A stretch of 64,000 nucleotides of DNA, from the NCBI GenBank assembly GCA_001423545.1, contig LMOK01000002.1, forward strand, positions 1,178,001 through 1,242,000, in the 5' to 3' direction. This DNA comes from Orlajensenia sp001423545 (GTDB lineage: Bacteria; Actinomycetota; Actinomycetes; Actinomycetales; Microbacteriaceae). Below, in pieces: positions 16,359 through 24,397 of the stretch. The notes under the pieces were generated by a model. It ran no database searches. It saw nothing but the letters and a program-made list of their open reading frames with translations, and was not told the origin of the DNA. The translations under genes were made by a program, and so were the position numbers. Positions within the stretch are counted from its first letter, which is position 1. Each line of letters opens with the position of its first letter.

Positions 16359-16802
16359 GTGACGCGTGTGCAGGCGGCGCAGCAGACGAGACGGTGCGCA
16401 CTCGGGCGCCGGCTGAGGCCGTTCGTTCGCGACGAGCGCGGTTCTGCTGTCGTGGAGTTCACCCTCGTCTCCGTGCTGCTCACGACCCTTGCCCTCGCCG
16501 TGGTGCAGTTGGCGCTCGCGCTGCATGTGCGCAACACGGTGATCGACGCTGCCGCTGAGGGAGCTCGCTACGCCGCGCTCGCCGACAACACCCTCGCCGA
16601 CGGCGAGGAGCGCACGCGGATGCTCATCTCGACGGCCCTCGGTGCCGCCTACGCCCACGACATCTCAGGCAGCTACTCCCGCACGGCCGGCTTTCCCAGC
16701 GCCGAGGTCCACGTGACGACGCCGCTGCCCCTCGCGGGACTTCTCGGCCCCGATCGCGCCATGGAGGTGGTCGGCCGTGCGGCGGTGGAGTCGGCGCCAT
16801 GA
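16359..16802 (+). CDS. TadE-like pseudopilin
   Basis: GTG 16359 gives 147 residues. DERGSAVVEFTLVSVLLTTLALAVVQL is the typical TadE signature: a short basic leader, then G/S-x-x-x-V-E-F at the start of one hydrophobic helix that is cleaved or anchored by the prepilin machinery. The following ALHVRNTVIDAAAEGARYAA is also classic for this family. TadE proteins are minor pilins of the Tad/Flp tight-adherence system in the cell envelope. It overlaps the next pilus gene by 26 bases, so the three genes form an operon. Confidence 0.85.
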   Translation: MTRVQAAQQTRRCALGRRLRPFVRDERGSAVVEFTLVSVLLTTLALAVVQLALALHVRNTVIDAAAEGARYAALADNTLADGEERTRMLISTALGAAYAHDISGSYSRTAGFPSAEVHVTTPLPLAGLLGPDRAMEVVGRAAVESAP

Positions 16803-17274
16803 CGCCGGTGCGACGCTCGCGCAGGAGACCGGCTCCGCGTCGCTCGAGTTCATCACCGTCGGCCTGATCCTGTTGGTTCCGCTCGTCTACCTCGTGCTGG
16901 CGCTGTCGTCCATCCAGGCGGGTTCGCTCGCGGCCGAGGGGGCCGCGCGCCAGATGGCTCGCGTCTACGTGCAGGCGACGACGCCCGAGGAGGGCCTGGC
17001 GAGCGTCGACCGGGCGCTGGCCGTGGGCTTCGACGACTACGGGCTGGCATCCGCGGAGTCGGCCGCGACCATCGCCTGCGATGATTCGGCGAACGGATGC
17101 CTCTCGCGGGGCAACTCCGTCACGGTGACGGTGCGCGTGCAGATCACCCTGCCCCTCGTTCCCGACGTGCTCGCCCTCCGCAACGTGGTGAGCATCCCGC
17201 TCGAGGCGCAGGCGACCCAGCAGGTGTCCCGCTTCTGGAGCGATACCGGAGCGGCGGAGGGAGACGGGGGATGA
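16777..17274 (+). CDS. second TadE-like (TadF-type) pseudopilin
   Basis: The only usable start is GTG 16777 inside the end of the previous gene. The protein has 165 residues. QETGSASLEFITVGLILLVPLVYLVLAL shows the same E-F pseudopilin leader and helix as its neighbour. The rest is an extracytoplasmic domain with a cysteine pair (IACDDSANGC). It probably acts as a minor pilin or assembly factor. Its TGA overlaps the ATG of the following gene as ATGA, indicating coupled translation. Confidence 0.82.
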   Translation: MRRWSRRHDAGATLAQETGSASLEFITVGLILLVPLVYLVLALSSIQAGSLAAEGAARQMARVYVQATTPEEGLASVDRALAVGFDDYGLASAESAATIACDDSANGCLSRGNSVTVTVRVQITLPLVPDVLALRNVVSIPLEAQATQQVSRFWSDTGAAEGDGG

Positions 17275-17729
17275 GACGCCTCCCCGAACGTCTGCGCGCG
17301 GCATCCGTCGACGAGACGGGGTCGACGCTGCCGCTGGCCATCTTCTTCATGTTCCTCGCAATGGTGGTGATCCTCGGGGTGATGGGTGCGACCAGCCTGT
17401 ACATCGAGCGCAAGCGCCTGCTCACCCTGGCCGATGGTGCTGCGCTCGCCGGAGCAGAGGCCTTCGACCTGACCGCCGTCACGGCGACGGACGACGGGCT
17501 CCGCGCGTCCCTCGACTCGTCCGACGTCGGCGCTGCGGCCGCGGGCTACCTTGCAGCCGCGCCGCACGGCTCGCTCGAGCAGCTCCGAGTGGAGTCGGCC
17601 GCGTCTCCGGATGGCCGCAGCGCCGAGGTCGCCCTGTCTGCGTGGTGGCGACCGCCCGTACTGGTGCTGGTGCTGCCCGACGGCATCCGTCTCGATGTGG
17701 AGTCGACGGCGCGCTCAGTGTTCGGGTAG
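17271..17729 (+). CDS. TadG-like pilus-assembly protein
   Basis: ATG 17271 overlaps the preceding stop; the protein has 152 residues. DETGSTLPLAIFFMFLAMVVILGVMGATSL is a membrane helix with the D-E-x-G-S lead of TadG/RsaGE-like proteins. The next stretch (RKRLLTLADGAALAGAEAFD) matches the typical TadG segment A-D-A-A-A-L-A-G. It belongs to the Tad pilus group. The core ATPase and platform genes (tadA, tadB, tadC) are not in this window: the accessory region lies where they would be expected upstream. Confidence 0.8.
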   Translation: MRRLPERLRAASVDETGSTLPLAIFFMFLAMVVILGVMGATSLYIERKRLLTLADGAALAGAEAFDLTAVTATDDGLRASLDSSDVGAAAAGYLAAAPHGSLEQLRVESAASPDGRSAEVALSAWWRPPVLVLVLPDGIRLDVESTARSVFG

Positions 17730-17748
17730 GGGCCTCGACGATCGTCGT

Positions 17749-19038
17749 CTACGCGTCGGCGGGTGGGGCCGCTCGCGCGGCGCGTGGACGCTTCGGCACG
17801 TAGCGCGGGATGTAGCGCGCGAGGATCCCGGCGCCCACCAGGCCGAGTACACCCATGAACCCGGCCGCTGCCGAGATGGAGACGACGGCTGTGATTCCGG
17901 CGACGGCCAGCGGCGCGGCTGCACCGCCGAGGTCTCCCGTGAAGCGCCAGGCTCCGAGGAACGGCGCCGGGTTGGCCGGGGGCGCGAGATCTGCCCCGAG
18001 AGTCATGAGGATGCCGCTGCCGATGCCGTTCGCGAGGGAGAGGAACATCGCGACGCCGATGAACCACTGCACGTTGGTCGACAGGTCGTGGGTGAAGGCC
18101 AGCGCGAGGAGCCCGAGCCCGAGGCCGATCATCGAGGGCAGGGCGCTCCAGAGGCGGCCGAAGCGGTCCATGATCTGGCCGCTGGCGTAGAACAGGGCGA
18201 AGTCGATGGCGCCGGCGAGGCCGATGATGATGGCGGTGTCGCGCTCGGAGATGCCGATGGAGAGGGCCCACAGGGGCAGGATCACCGTGCGGCTGGCCCG
18301 CAACGCTCCGATGAGTCCGGCCCCGGTGCCGAGACGCATCAGCACGCCTCGGTTGTTCCAGAGGGTGCGACCCAATCCGTGCGACTCCTCAGCGGCGAGC
18401 TCCTCACCCGGAGTGCGCGTGGCGCCGTCCGGAGCGGTGATGCGCTCGGCACGGCCGAACATGGCCTCGGGGTCCGGAAGCACGAGCAGCACGACGACGG
18501 CACCGAGGCATGCCGTGATGAAGATCCAGAACACGATCTGGGTGTCGTCGACGAAATGCAGCACAGCCGCCGACAACAGCGGACCGATGAACCAGCCGGC
18601 GCGGAAGATGCCCCCCAGCGTCGACAGCGCACGGGCGCGGTAGCGCTGAGGCACGTAGCTCGTCATGAAGGCATGCCGAGCGAGGGCGAAGACAGCGGTC
18701 GCGATGCCGATCAGGAAGATCCCGATGCCGAGCACCCAGGCGTTCGTCGCCACGAGGCAGAGGATGGTCGCCGCGATGGCGAGCACGGCACCGCCGATCA
18801 TGGCCGTGCGCTCGCCGATACGGCTCACGATCCAGCCGCTCGGGATGTCGCCGACCAGTTCGCCGAGCATCACCATGGAGGCGATGAGGCCGGCCACGGC
18901 GAGGGTGGCGCCGAGGTTGTTCGCCACCGTCGGGATCAGCGGGATGATGGCGCCCTCACCGACCGAGAACAGGAACGTCGGCAGGTAGGCGGCGAGGGCG
19001 ACCGAGCGCAGGCTGAAGGGGCGCTCGGTATCCGTCAT
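17749..19038 (-). CDS. MFS transporter, 12-TM
   Basis: A 429-residue integral membrane protein starting MTDTERPFSLRSVALAAYLP. Twelve hydrophobic segments are visible, with an MFS loop 2-3 motif variant (GDIPSGWIVSRIGERTAMIGG) and its counterpart in the second half (ASGQIMDRFGRLWSALP). Such proteins export or import small molecules with proton coupling; the substrate cannot be read from sequence. It is convergent with the pilus operon, 19 bases between stops, and stands alone on its strand. Confidence 0.9.
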   Translation of the reverse strand: MTDTERPFSLRSVALAAYLPTFLFSVGEGAIIPLIPTVANNLGATLAVAGLIASMVMLGELVGDIPSGWIVSRIGERTAMIGGAVLAIAATILCLVATNAWVLGIGIFLIGIATAVFALARHAFMTSYVPQRYRARALSTLGGIFRAGWFIGPLLSAAVLHFVDDTQIVFWIFITACLGAVVVLLVLPDPEAMFGRAERITAPDGATRTPGEELAAEESHGLGRTLWNNRGVLMRLGTGAGLIGALRASRTVILPLWALSIGISERDTAIIIGLAGAIDFALFYASGQIMDRFGRLWSALPSMIGLGLGLLALAFTHDLSTNVQWFIGVAMFLSLANGIGSGILMTLGADLAPPANPAPFLGAWRFTGDLGGAAAPLAVAGITAVVSISAAAGFMGVLGLVGAGILARYIPRYVPKRPRAARAAPPADA

Positions 19039-19083
19039 GACCGTTCCACCCTATGCCCGGCTCGAACGGCGCCCTGCCGTGCT

Positions 19084-19119
19084 GCGGCTGGAGCTGATCG
19101 TTCGGGGAGCTCCAGCCGC
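19084..19119 (-). terminator. hairpin downstream of the beta-propeller protein gene
   Basis: A perfect 12-bp inverted repeat (GCGGCTGGAGCT / AGCTCCAGCCGC) with a 12-base loop begins 7 bases after the minus-strand gene's stop. It has no clear U-run but is well placed as a terminator. Confidence 0.6.
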
Positions 19120-19125
19120 CGGCGG

Positions 19126-20994
19126 TTAGGGCTCGATGGCGGGGGCGGGCGTGGGGGTCGGTGAGTGCGTGGGCGTCGGAGTCGGAGTCGGCTCACCTGT
19201 CGGCGCGACGGGCGGCTCGACCGTCGGGATCGGCGTCTCCGCAGGCGGGGTCACGGATTCCGGCGTGTCGGCTGTCGGGGGCGCCGGCGTCAGGAACGGC
19301 GTCTCCGTCACGGGGGGCATTGGTTCGTCGGGCGCACGGAGCTTGGCGGCGGTGCCGCTCACCGCGATGCTCACCGGGTTGCCGAGCACGGAGTTGCCCC
19401 GCGGATCGGTCACCCTGATGCGGTAGTTGTAGGTGGCACCGGCGGTGAGGTTGGTGTCGGTGAAGCTCATCGACGGAAGGGTCCAGAAGTTCGAGTCGAC
19501 GGTGGTCGTGTACACCGGGGCCGCCGTGTTCCCGTTGCGGATGACCGCGTAGGTCAACCTCGTGTTGTCGCGGTCCCAGTTCGCCTTCCACGTCACCTTG
19601 GCCGTTCGGGAGGCGGGCGACGTCACCGTGGGGACGTAGTTGGCTCCAGCGAGCCTGGGTCCGTCCTTGTTCGGAGCGATGCTGCTCACGGCGAATCGCA
19701 CGATGCCCTGCTGCTTCACGCTGTTCACCTGCGTGAACTCGCCGCCGTAGAGGATGTACTGGCTGTTGCCTGCCACGGACCAACCGCCCTGGCTCACCCC
19801 GGTGAACGTTCCGGCGTTGATGTCGGGGAACCACTGCAGGAGCGCGGGTCGCGGGGTGCCTGCCCAGTTCGTGTAGCCGAGCGGATCCTTCGTGATCACG
19901 CCCTGCACGGTCTTGGTGAACGCGAGGCCGCGGTGCATTCCCCATGGATTCGTCTGGGGGAAACCGCCGATGTTGCCGCAGTAGTGGGCGTGACTGGTGG
20001 TGTAGACGACGTCACCGGCCGGATACACGGAGTACGTGTCGCCGTGGCAGTCCTCGACCCAGATGATGTCGCCGTTGGTCCAGGAGGCGTAGAACGTGCC
20101 CTCCAGAGTGCCGGTCCCGTAGTGCTGTCCAGTGCCGTAGACGCCGTTCGCATCCGACGCGAGGCTCGAGATGGCCGCGTTGCTCCCGGCGTTGCGCACC
20201 TTCGCGTTGACGTTGAAAGGAAGCATCGTTCCGGTGACGCCGTCGACCATCGCGAGCCCGTAGCCGGGGTTCGAGGATCCGTTGACCTTCTGGAAGTAGC
20301 CGCCGAGAACGACCTTGCTGCCGTCGGACTTCACCGTGACCGCGATCGCCTGTCCTTCGGTGACGGCCGGCGCCCACGTGGGGATCCGCGCTCCGGTTAC
20401 GGCGTTGTAGGCGGCCGCGCCCGAGACGCTTGCGCCGTTCGCCACGGTGAACTGTCCGACGAGATACACCGCGGTGTTCGTCGCGGCCACGGCGTTGACC
20501 TTGCCGTTGAGGATGGGCTTGAACGAGGTGAGCGCCCCGGTGGCCGTGTCGAACGCGGCGATCCGGTAGCGGGAGGTCCCTGCGATCGAGGTGAAGCTGC
20601 CGACGACGTAGAGACGCGTTCCGTCGGGCGAGAGCGCCATGTTCCTGATGCGTGCGTTCGGGTTCGGGCCCCACGAGGCGTTCATGACGCCGGTCTGGAG
20701 GTTGTACGACAGCAGGTACGGGCGCGACACGGTGTTGACGCCGGGAGCGGCGCCGGCCGGCCGGGCTGTCTGGAAGTCGCCGCCGGCGAAGACGGTGTTG
20801 CCCGCGATCTCCTGGTCCCAGACCACGCCGTCGATCTGCACCGAGGGCAGGACGTCCGTGGACACCGTCGGCGGGGTGCCGGCCACGGGCGGTGAGGTGT
20901 CTGCAGCCGAGGGTTGGGCCACCAGCAGGAGGCCGACGACCAACGCAGCGGCGCCGGTCAGGGAGATGGTTCGGGTGAGCGCGTGCTTGTGCAT
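19126..20994 (-). CDS. secreted beta-propeller protein with FN3 domain and Pro/Thr tail
   Basis: A 622-residue protein. The signal peptide is MHKHALTRTISLTGAAALVV followed by AQPSAADT (cleavage after an Ala-Asp/Ala-x-Ala-like site near residue 31). Residues about 50-440 contain repeated short blades (SPDGTRLYVVGSF, NTAVYLVGQF, DGSKVVLGGYF, SQYILYGGEF), consistent with a delta-60/WD-like beta-propeller. Residues about 455-555 form an FN3-type domain (AKVTWKANWDRDNT, ATYNYRIRVTDPRGN). The tail is Pro/Thr/Ala-rich (PTPTPTPT) as in cell-wall-spanning linkers. No sortase motif is seen. Function unknown, probably cell-surface binding. Confidence 0.82.
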   Translation of the reverse strand: MHKHALTRTISLTGAAALVVGLLLVAQPSAADTSPPVAGTPPTVSTDVLPSVQIDGVVWDQEIAGNTVFAGGDFQTARPAGAAPGVNTVSRPYLLSYNLQTGVMNASWGPNPNARIRNMALSPDGTRLYVVGSFTSIAGTSRYRIAAFDTATGALTSFKPILNGKVNAVAATNTAVYLVGQFTVANGASVSGAAAYNAVTGARIPTWAPAVTEGQAIAVTVKSDGSKVVLGGYFQKVNGSSNPGYGLAMVDGVTGTMLPFNVNAKVRNAGSNAAISSLASDANGVYGTGQHYGTGTLEGTFYASWTNGDIIWVEDCHGDTYSVYPAGDVVYTTSHAHYCGNIGGFPQTNPWGMHRGLAFTKTVQGVITKDPLGYTNWAGTPRPALLQWFPDINAGTFTGVSQGGWSVAGNSQYILYGGEFTQVNSVKQQGIVRFAVSSIAPNKDGPRLAGANYVPTVTSPASRTAKVTWKANWDRDNTRLTYAVIRNGNTAAPVYTTTVDSNFWTLPSMSFTDTNLTAGATYNYRIRVTDPRGNSVLGNPVSIAVSGTAAKLRAPDEPMPPVTETPFLTPAPPTADTPESVTPPAETPIPTVEPPVAPTGEPTPTPTPTHSPTPTPAPAIEP

Positions 20995-21156
20995 CGGGAT
21001 GCCTCGGTTCAGGCGTGCTTCATCGACTCGGGTGTCGTAGCTCGAGCTTACTGAGAAATGCTCACCAGCAGAATAGGCGGGGAGGAATCCATCGGGCAGG
21101 AGAGGGAGACCGAGTCAGTCCTGCGTCGACGCGCGCGCCGGTAGGCTGGCAGCAAC

Positions 21157-22266
21157 ATGATTGACCTTGATCTCTCTGAACAGATCGCCGCGTTGCGCGT
21201 CACCTTCGGTGACATCAGCTCCGTCGTCGATGTCGAAGCCCTCCGCACCGAGATCGACCGCCTCAGCGAGGAGGCGGGCGTTCCCGACCTGTGGGACGAC
21301 ACCGTCAACGCGCAGCGTGTCACGAGCGCGCTCAGCCACCGGCAGACCGAGCTCGCGAAGATGACGAGCGTCGCAGCCCGTCTCGACGACCTCGAGGTGC
21401 TCATCGAGCTGGCCAACGAGGCCGGCGACGAGGAGAGCGCCGAGGAGGCCCGCGTCGAACTCGTCAGCCTGCAGAAGGTCATCGGCGAACTCGAGGTGCA
21501 GACCCTCCTCGACGGCGAGTGGGATTCCTACCCCGCCGTCATCACCATCCGTTCCGGAGCTGGGGGAGTGGATGCCGCCGACTTCGCCGAGATGCTCTTC
21601 CGCATGTACCTGCGCTGGGCCGAGAAGCACAAGTACCCGGTCACCGTGATGGACACGTCCTACGCCGAGGAGGCCGGCATCAAGTCGGCGACCTTCGAGG
21701 TCTCCGCTCCCTACGCCTTCGGCACCCTGAGTGTCGAGGCCGGTACCCACCGCCTGGTGCGCATGAGCCCGTTCGGTGCTGCAGGCAAGCGTCAGACCAG
21801 CTTCGCCGCCGTCGAGGTCATCCCGCTCATGGAGGAGGCCGGCGAGGTCGAGATCCCCGAGAACGACATCCGCGTCGATGTCTTCCGCTCGAGCGGCCCC
21901 GGAGGCCAGTCGGTGAACACGACCGACTCCGCGGTGCGCATCACCCACCTTCCGACCGGAACCGTGGTGTCGATGCAGAACGAGAAGAGCCAGATCCAGA
22001 ACCGCGCCGCTGCCATGCGCGTGCTGCAGTCCCGCCTGCTCCTCCTGCAGAAGGAGGCCGAGGCCGCCCAGAAGAAGGAGCTCGCCGGCGTCATCACGGC
22101 CAGCTGGGGGGACCAGATGCGCTCCTACGTCCTGGCGCCGTACCAGATGGTCAAGGACCTCCGCACGGACTACGAGGAGGGAAACCCCTCGAAGGTGTTC
22201 GACGGCGAGATCGACGGCTTCATCGGCGCCGGCATCCGGTGGCGCAAGCAGAAGACCGACGACTAG
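21157..22266 (+). CDS. prfB: peptide chain release factor 2
   Basis: RF2 recognises UGA and UAA stop codons on the ribosome and releases the finished peptide. The 369-residue protein carries the stop-recognition tripeptide SPF at residues 204-206 and the catalytic GGQ at 249-251 (GPGGQSVN). Length is normal for the family. The gene is one uninterrupted frame: it lacks the programmed +1 frameshift with internal UGA found near codon 26 in many other bacteria. It heads the conserved actinobacterial series prfB-ftsE-ftsX. ATG 21157 begins MIDLDLSEQIAALRV, the usual N terminus. Confidence 0.97.
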   Translation: MIDLDLSEQIAALRVTFGDISSVVDVEALRTEIDRLSEEAGVPDLWDDTVNAQRVTSALSHRQTELAKMTSVAARLDDLEVLIELANEAGDEESAEEARVELVSLQKVIGELEVQTLLDGEWDSYPAVITIRSGAGGVDAADFAEMLFRMYLRWAEKHKYPVTVMDTSYAEEAGIKSATFEVSAPYAFGTLSVEAGTHRLVRMSPFGAAGKRQTSFAAVEVIPLMEEAGEVEIPENDIRVDVFRSSGPGGQSVNTTDSAVRITHLPTGTVVSMQNEKSQIQNRAAAMRVLQSRLLLLQKEAEAAQKKELAGVITASWGDQMRSYVLAPYQMVKDLRTDYEEGNPSKVFDGEIDGFIGAGIRWRKQKTDD

Positions 22267-22327
22267 GACGCCCGACTGAGCGAGTCGCTAGCGACATTGC
22301 GGCATCCTCTGCTTAGCATCGAGTGAA

Positions 22328-23437
22328 ATGATTCGCTTCGACAACGTCTCCAAGAAGTACCCGGGCACCAGCAGGCCGGCGCTGAACAGCATCGACCTCG
22401 AGATCCTTCGGGGCGAATTCGTGTTCCTCGTCGGTGCATCGGGTTCGGGCAAGTCCAGCTGTCTGCGCCTGATGCTCAAGGAGGAGAAGCCCAGCACGGG
22501 CTCCATCCACGTGCTCGGCCAGGACCTCGGCTCCATCTCGAACCGCAAGGTTCCCTACTTCCGTCGCAATCTCGGCGTGGTGTTCCAGGACTTCCGCCTG
22601 CTGCCCAACAAGACCGTCGCCGCGAACGTCGCGTTCACGCTCCAGGTCATCGGCAAATCGCGCGGCTTCATCCAGGAGGCCGTGCCCGACACGCTCAAGA
22701 TGGTCGGACTCGAGGAGAAGGCGCAGCGCCTGCCCCACGAGCTCTCCGGTGGTGAGCAGCAGCGCGTCGCCATCGCGCGCGCCATCGTCAACAAGCCCCA
22801 GGTGCTCCTCGCCGACGAGCCGACCGGAAACCTCGACCCCGTCACCAGCGCCGGCATCATGACCCTGCTCGAGCGCATCAACGCCTCGGGCACCACCATC
22901 GTCATGGCCACGCACGAGGCCGGCATCGTCGACCAGATGAAGCGCCGCGTGATCGAGCTCTCGGCCGGCCAGATCGTGCGCGACGAGCGTCGCGGCGGCT
23001 ACGGCGCCACCACGGCCATCCCGGTCGTGACAGAGGGCCAGATCGCCACCGCCGCCCAGACCGCTGAGGCGCCCGTCGCCGTCGGTGCCGCCGTGGGTGC
23101 GGCATCCGTCGCCCCGGTGCCTCTGTCCGAGCAGGCACCGGCCGCAGCAGCCCCGAAGGTCCCGACCTCGGTCATGGAGAACGCCCAGCCGCTCTACATC
23201 GAGCCCGAGGTGACCGATGACGTGACGGATGCCGCCGCCGCGATCACCGCCGCCGCGACGAGCTCCATCCCCATCGTGCCCGTCGAGCCGCCGCCCACGA
23301 CGATGTCGCGGCCGGTGCTGCCCGTCGCGACCGAGAACGACGTGCCCGCCCTGACGCTGGCCGAGAAGCTCGGACTCAGAGCGCCGGGCGCGAAGACGAA
23401 CGACACCGGTGAGCAGGAAGTTGGGCCGACCCGATGA
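22328..23437 (+). CDS. ftsE: cell-division ATP-binding protein FtsE with C-terminal extension
   Basis: FtsE is the cytoplasmic ATPase that, with FtsX, transmits a signal across the membrane to activate peptidoglycan hydrolases at division. Walker A is GASGSGKS (36-43), the signature LSGGEQQ about 139-145, Walker B VLLADEP about 159-165, and the H-loop ATHEAG follows. The ATPase domain ends near residue 225. A further 140 residues, rich in Ala, Val and Pro, form a low-complexity tail absent from the minimal enzyme but seen in related actinobacteria. The stop overlaps the ftsX start by 4 bases. Confidence 0.96.
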   Translation: MIRFDNVSKKYPGTSRPALNSIDLEILRGEFVFLVGASGSGKSSCLRLMLKEEKPSTGSIHVLGQDLGSISNRKVPYFRRNLGVVFQDFRLLPNKTVAANVAFTLQVIGKSRGFIQEAVPDTLKMVGLEEKAQRLPHELSGGEQQRVAIARAIVNKPQVLLADEPTGNLDPVTSAGIMTLLERINASGTTIVMATHEAGIVDQMKRRVIELSAGQIVRDERRGGYGATTAIPVVTEGQIATAAQTAEAPVAVGAAVGAASVAPVPLSEQAPAAAAPKVPTSVMENAQPLYIEPEVTDDVTDAAAAITAAATSSIPIVPVEPPPTTMSRPVLPVATENDVPALTLAEKLGLRAPGAKTNDTGEQEVGPTR

Positions 23438-24354
23438 GACTCGGTCTCGTACTCACTGAGGCCGCGAACGGCCTGCGACGGAACGCGTCGATGGTGGTCT
23501 CCGTCGTTCTCGTCACGTTCATCTCGCTCACCTTCGTGGGCACGGCCGTCCTCATGCAGATGCAGATCGGCCAGATGAAGGACTACTGGTACGACCGTGC
23601 ACAGGTGGCGGTCTACATGTGCACCGACATCTCGGGCTCCTCCAACGAGAACTGCGTCGGTGGCGAGGCGAACGAGGACCAGCTCGCGGCCATCAAGGCC
23701 GAGCTCGAGGGCCCCACGCTGTCGCCGTTCATCAAGAAGTTCTACTTCGAGGACCACGACCAGGCCTACGAGAACTTCCAGAAGCAGTTCAAGGACAACC
23801 CGGTCTCGGCCTACGTCACCCCCGACCAGCTCAACCAGACGTACTGGGTGAACCTCAAGGACGTGTCCCAGGCCGACGTGCTCGTCGAGAGTCTCTCGGC
23901 CCTGCCGGGAGTCGAGGCCGTCACCGACCAGCGCAGCTACCTCGACCAGATCTTCGCGGTGCTGAACGCGGCCAGTTTCACGGCCATCGCGATCGCGGCG
24001 ATCATGCTCGTCGCGGCCGCGCTGCTCATCGCCACGACGATCCGCCTGTCGGCGTACTCGCGCCGACGTGAGCTCGGCATCATGCGTCTCGTCGGAGCGT
24101 CGAACAGGTTCATCCAGACCCCGTTCGTGCTCGAGGGCATCTTCGCCGCTCTCATCGGCTCGCTGCTGGCGGGAGGTGCCATCTGGGCGATCGTGCACTT
24201 CTTCATCCAGGGCTGGCTCAAGGACCGCCTGCAGCTGACGTCGTTCGTGACCGAGGGGAGTGCCCTGGTCGTCGCACCGATCCTGCTGCTGGTCGGCATC
24301 ATCCTGGCGGCGTTCTCGGCCAACTTCGCGATCACGCGGTACCTCAAGGTCTAG
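23434..24354 (+). CDS. ftsX: cell-division protein FtsX
   Basis: A 306-residue membrane partner of FtsE. TM1 is near residues 20-42. A long extracellular loop follows, with a Cys pair in YMCTDISGSSNENCVGGE that could form a disulfide. Then come three TM segments (FTAIAIAAIMLVAAALLIATT, FVLEGIFAALIGSLLAG, LVVAPILLLVGIILAAFSAN). RRRELGIMRLVGAS is the typical FtsX cytoplasmic motif. The extracellular domain contacts cell-wall hydrolases of the NlpC/P60 or RipC type in actinobacteria. The ATG overlaps the ftsE stop (ATGA). Confidence 0.96.
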   Translation: MRLGLVLTEAANGLRRNASMVVSVVLVTFISLTFVGTAVLMQMQIGQMKDYWYDRAQVAVYMCTDISGSSNENCVGGEANEDQLAAIKAELEGPTLSPFIKKFYFEDHDQAYENFQKQFKDNPVSAYVTPDQLNQTYWVNLKDVSQADVLVESLSALPGVEAVTDQRSYLDQIFAVLNAASFTAIAIAAIMLVAAALLIATTIRLSAYSRRRELGIMRLVGASNRFIQTPFVLEGIFAALIGSLLAGGAIWAIVHFFIQGWLKDRLQLTSFVTEGSALVVAPILLLVGIILAAFSANFAITRYLKV

Positions 24355-24397
24355 AGCCTGTCCGGGGGGCGCGGGTCAGCGGGTCGACGGCGACCGG

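Noticed and set aside
16021..16658. Minus-strand frames opposite the TadE genes
   Set aside because: They are mirrors of the TadE-like genes, which carry clear pseudopilin signatures.
21157..21260. Programmed frameshift in prfB
   Set aside because: The gene is one continuous frame from the standard N terminus; there is no in-frame UGA or CUUUGA slip site near codon 26.
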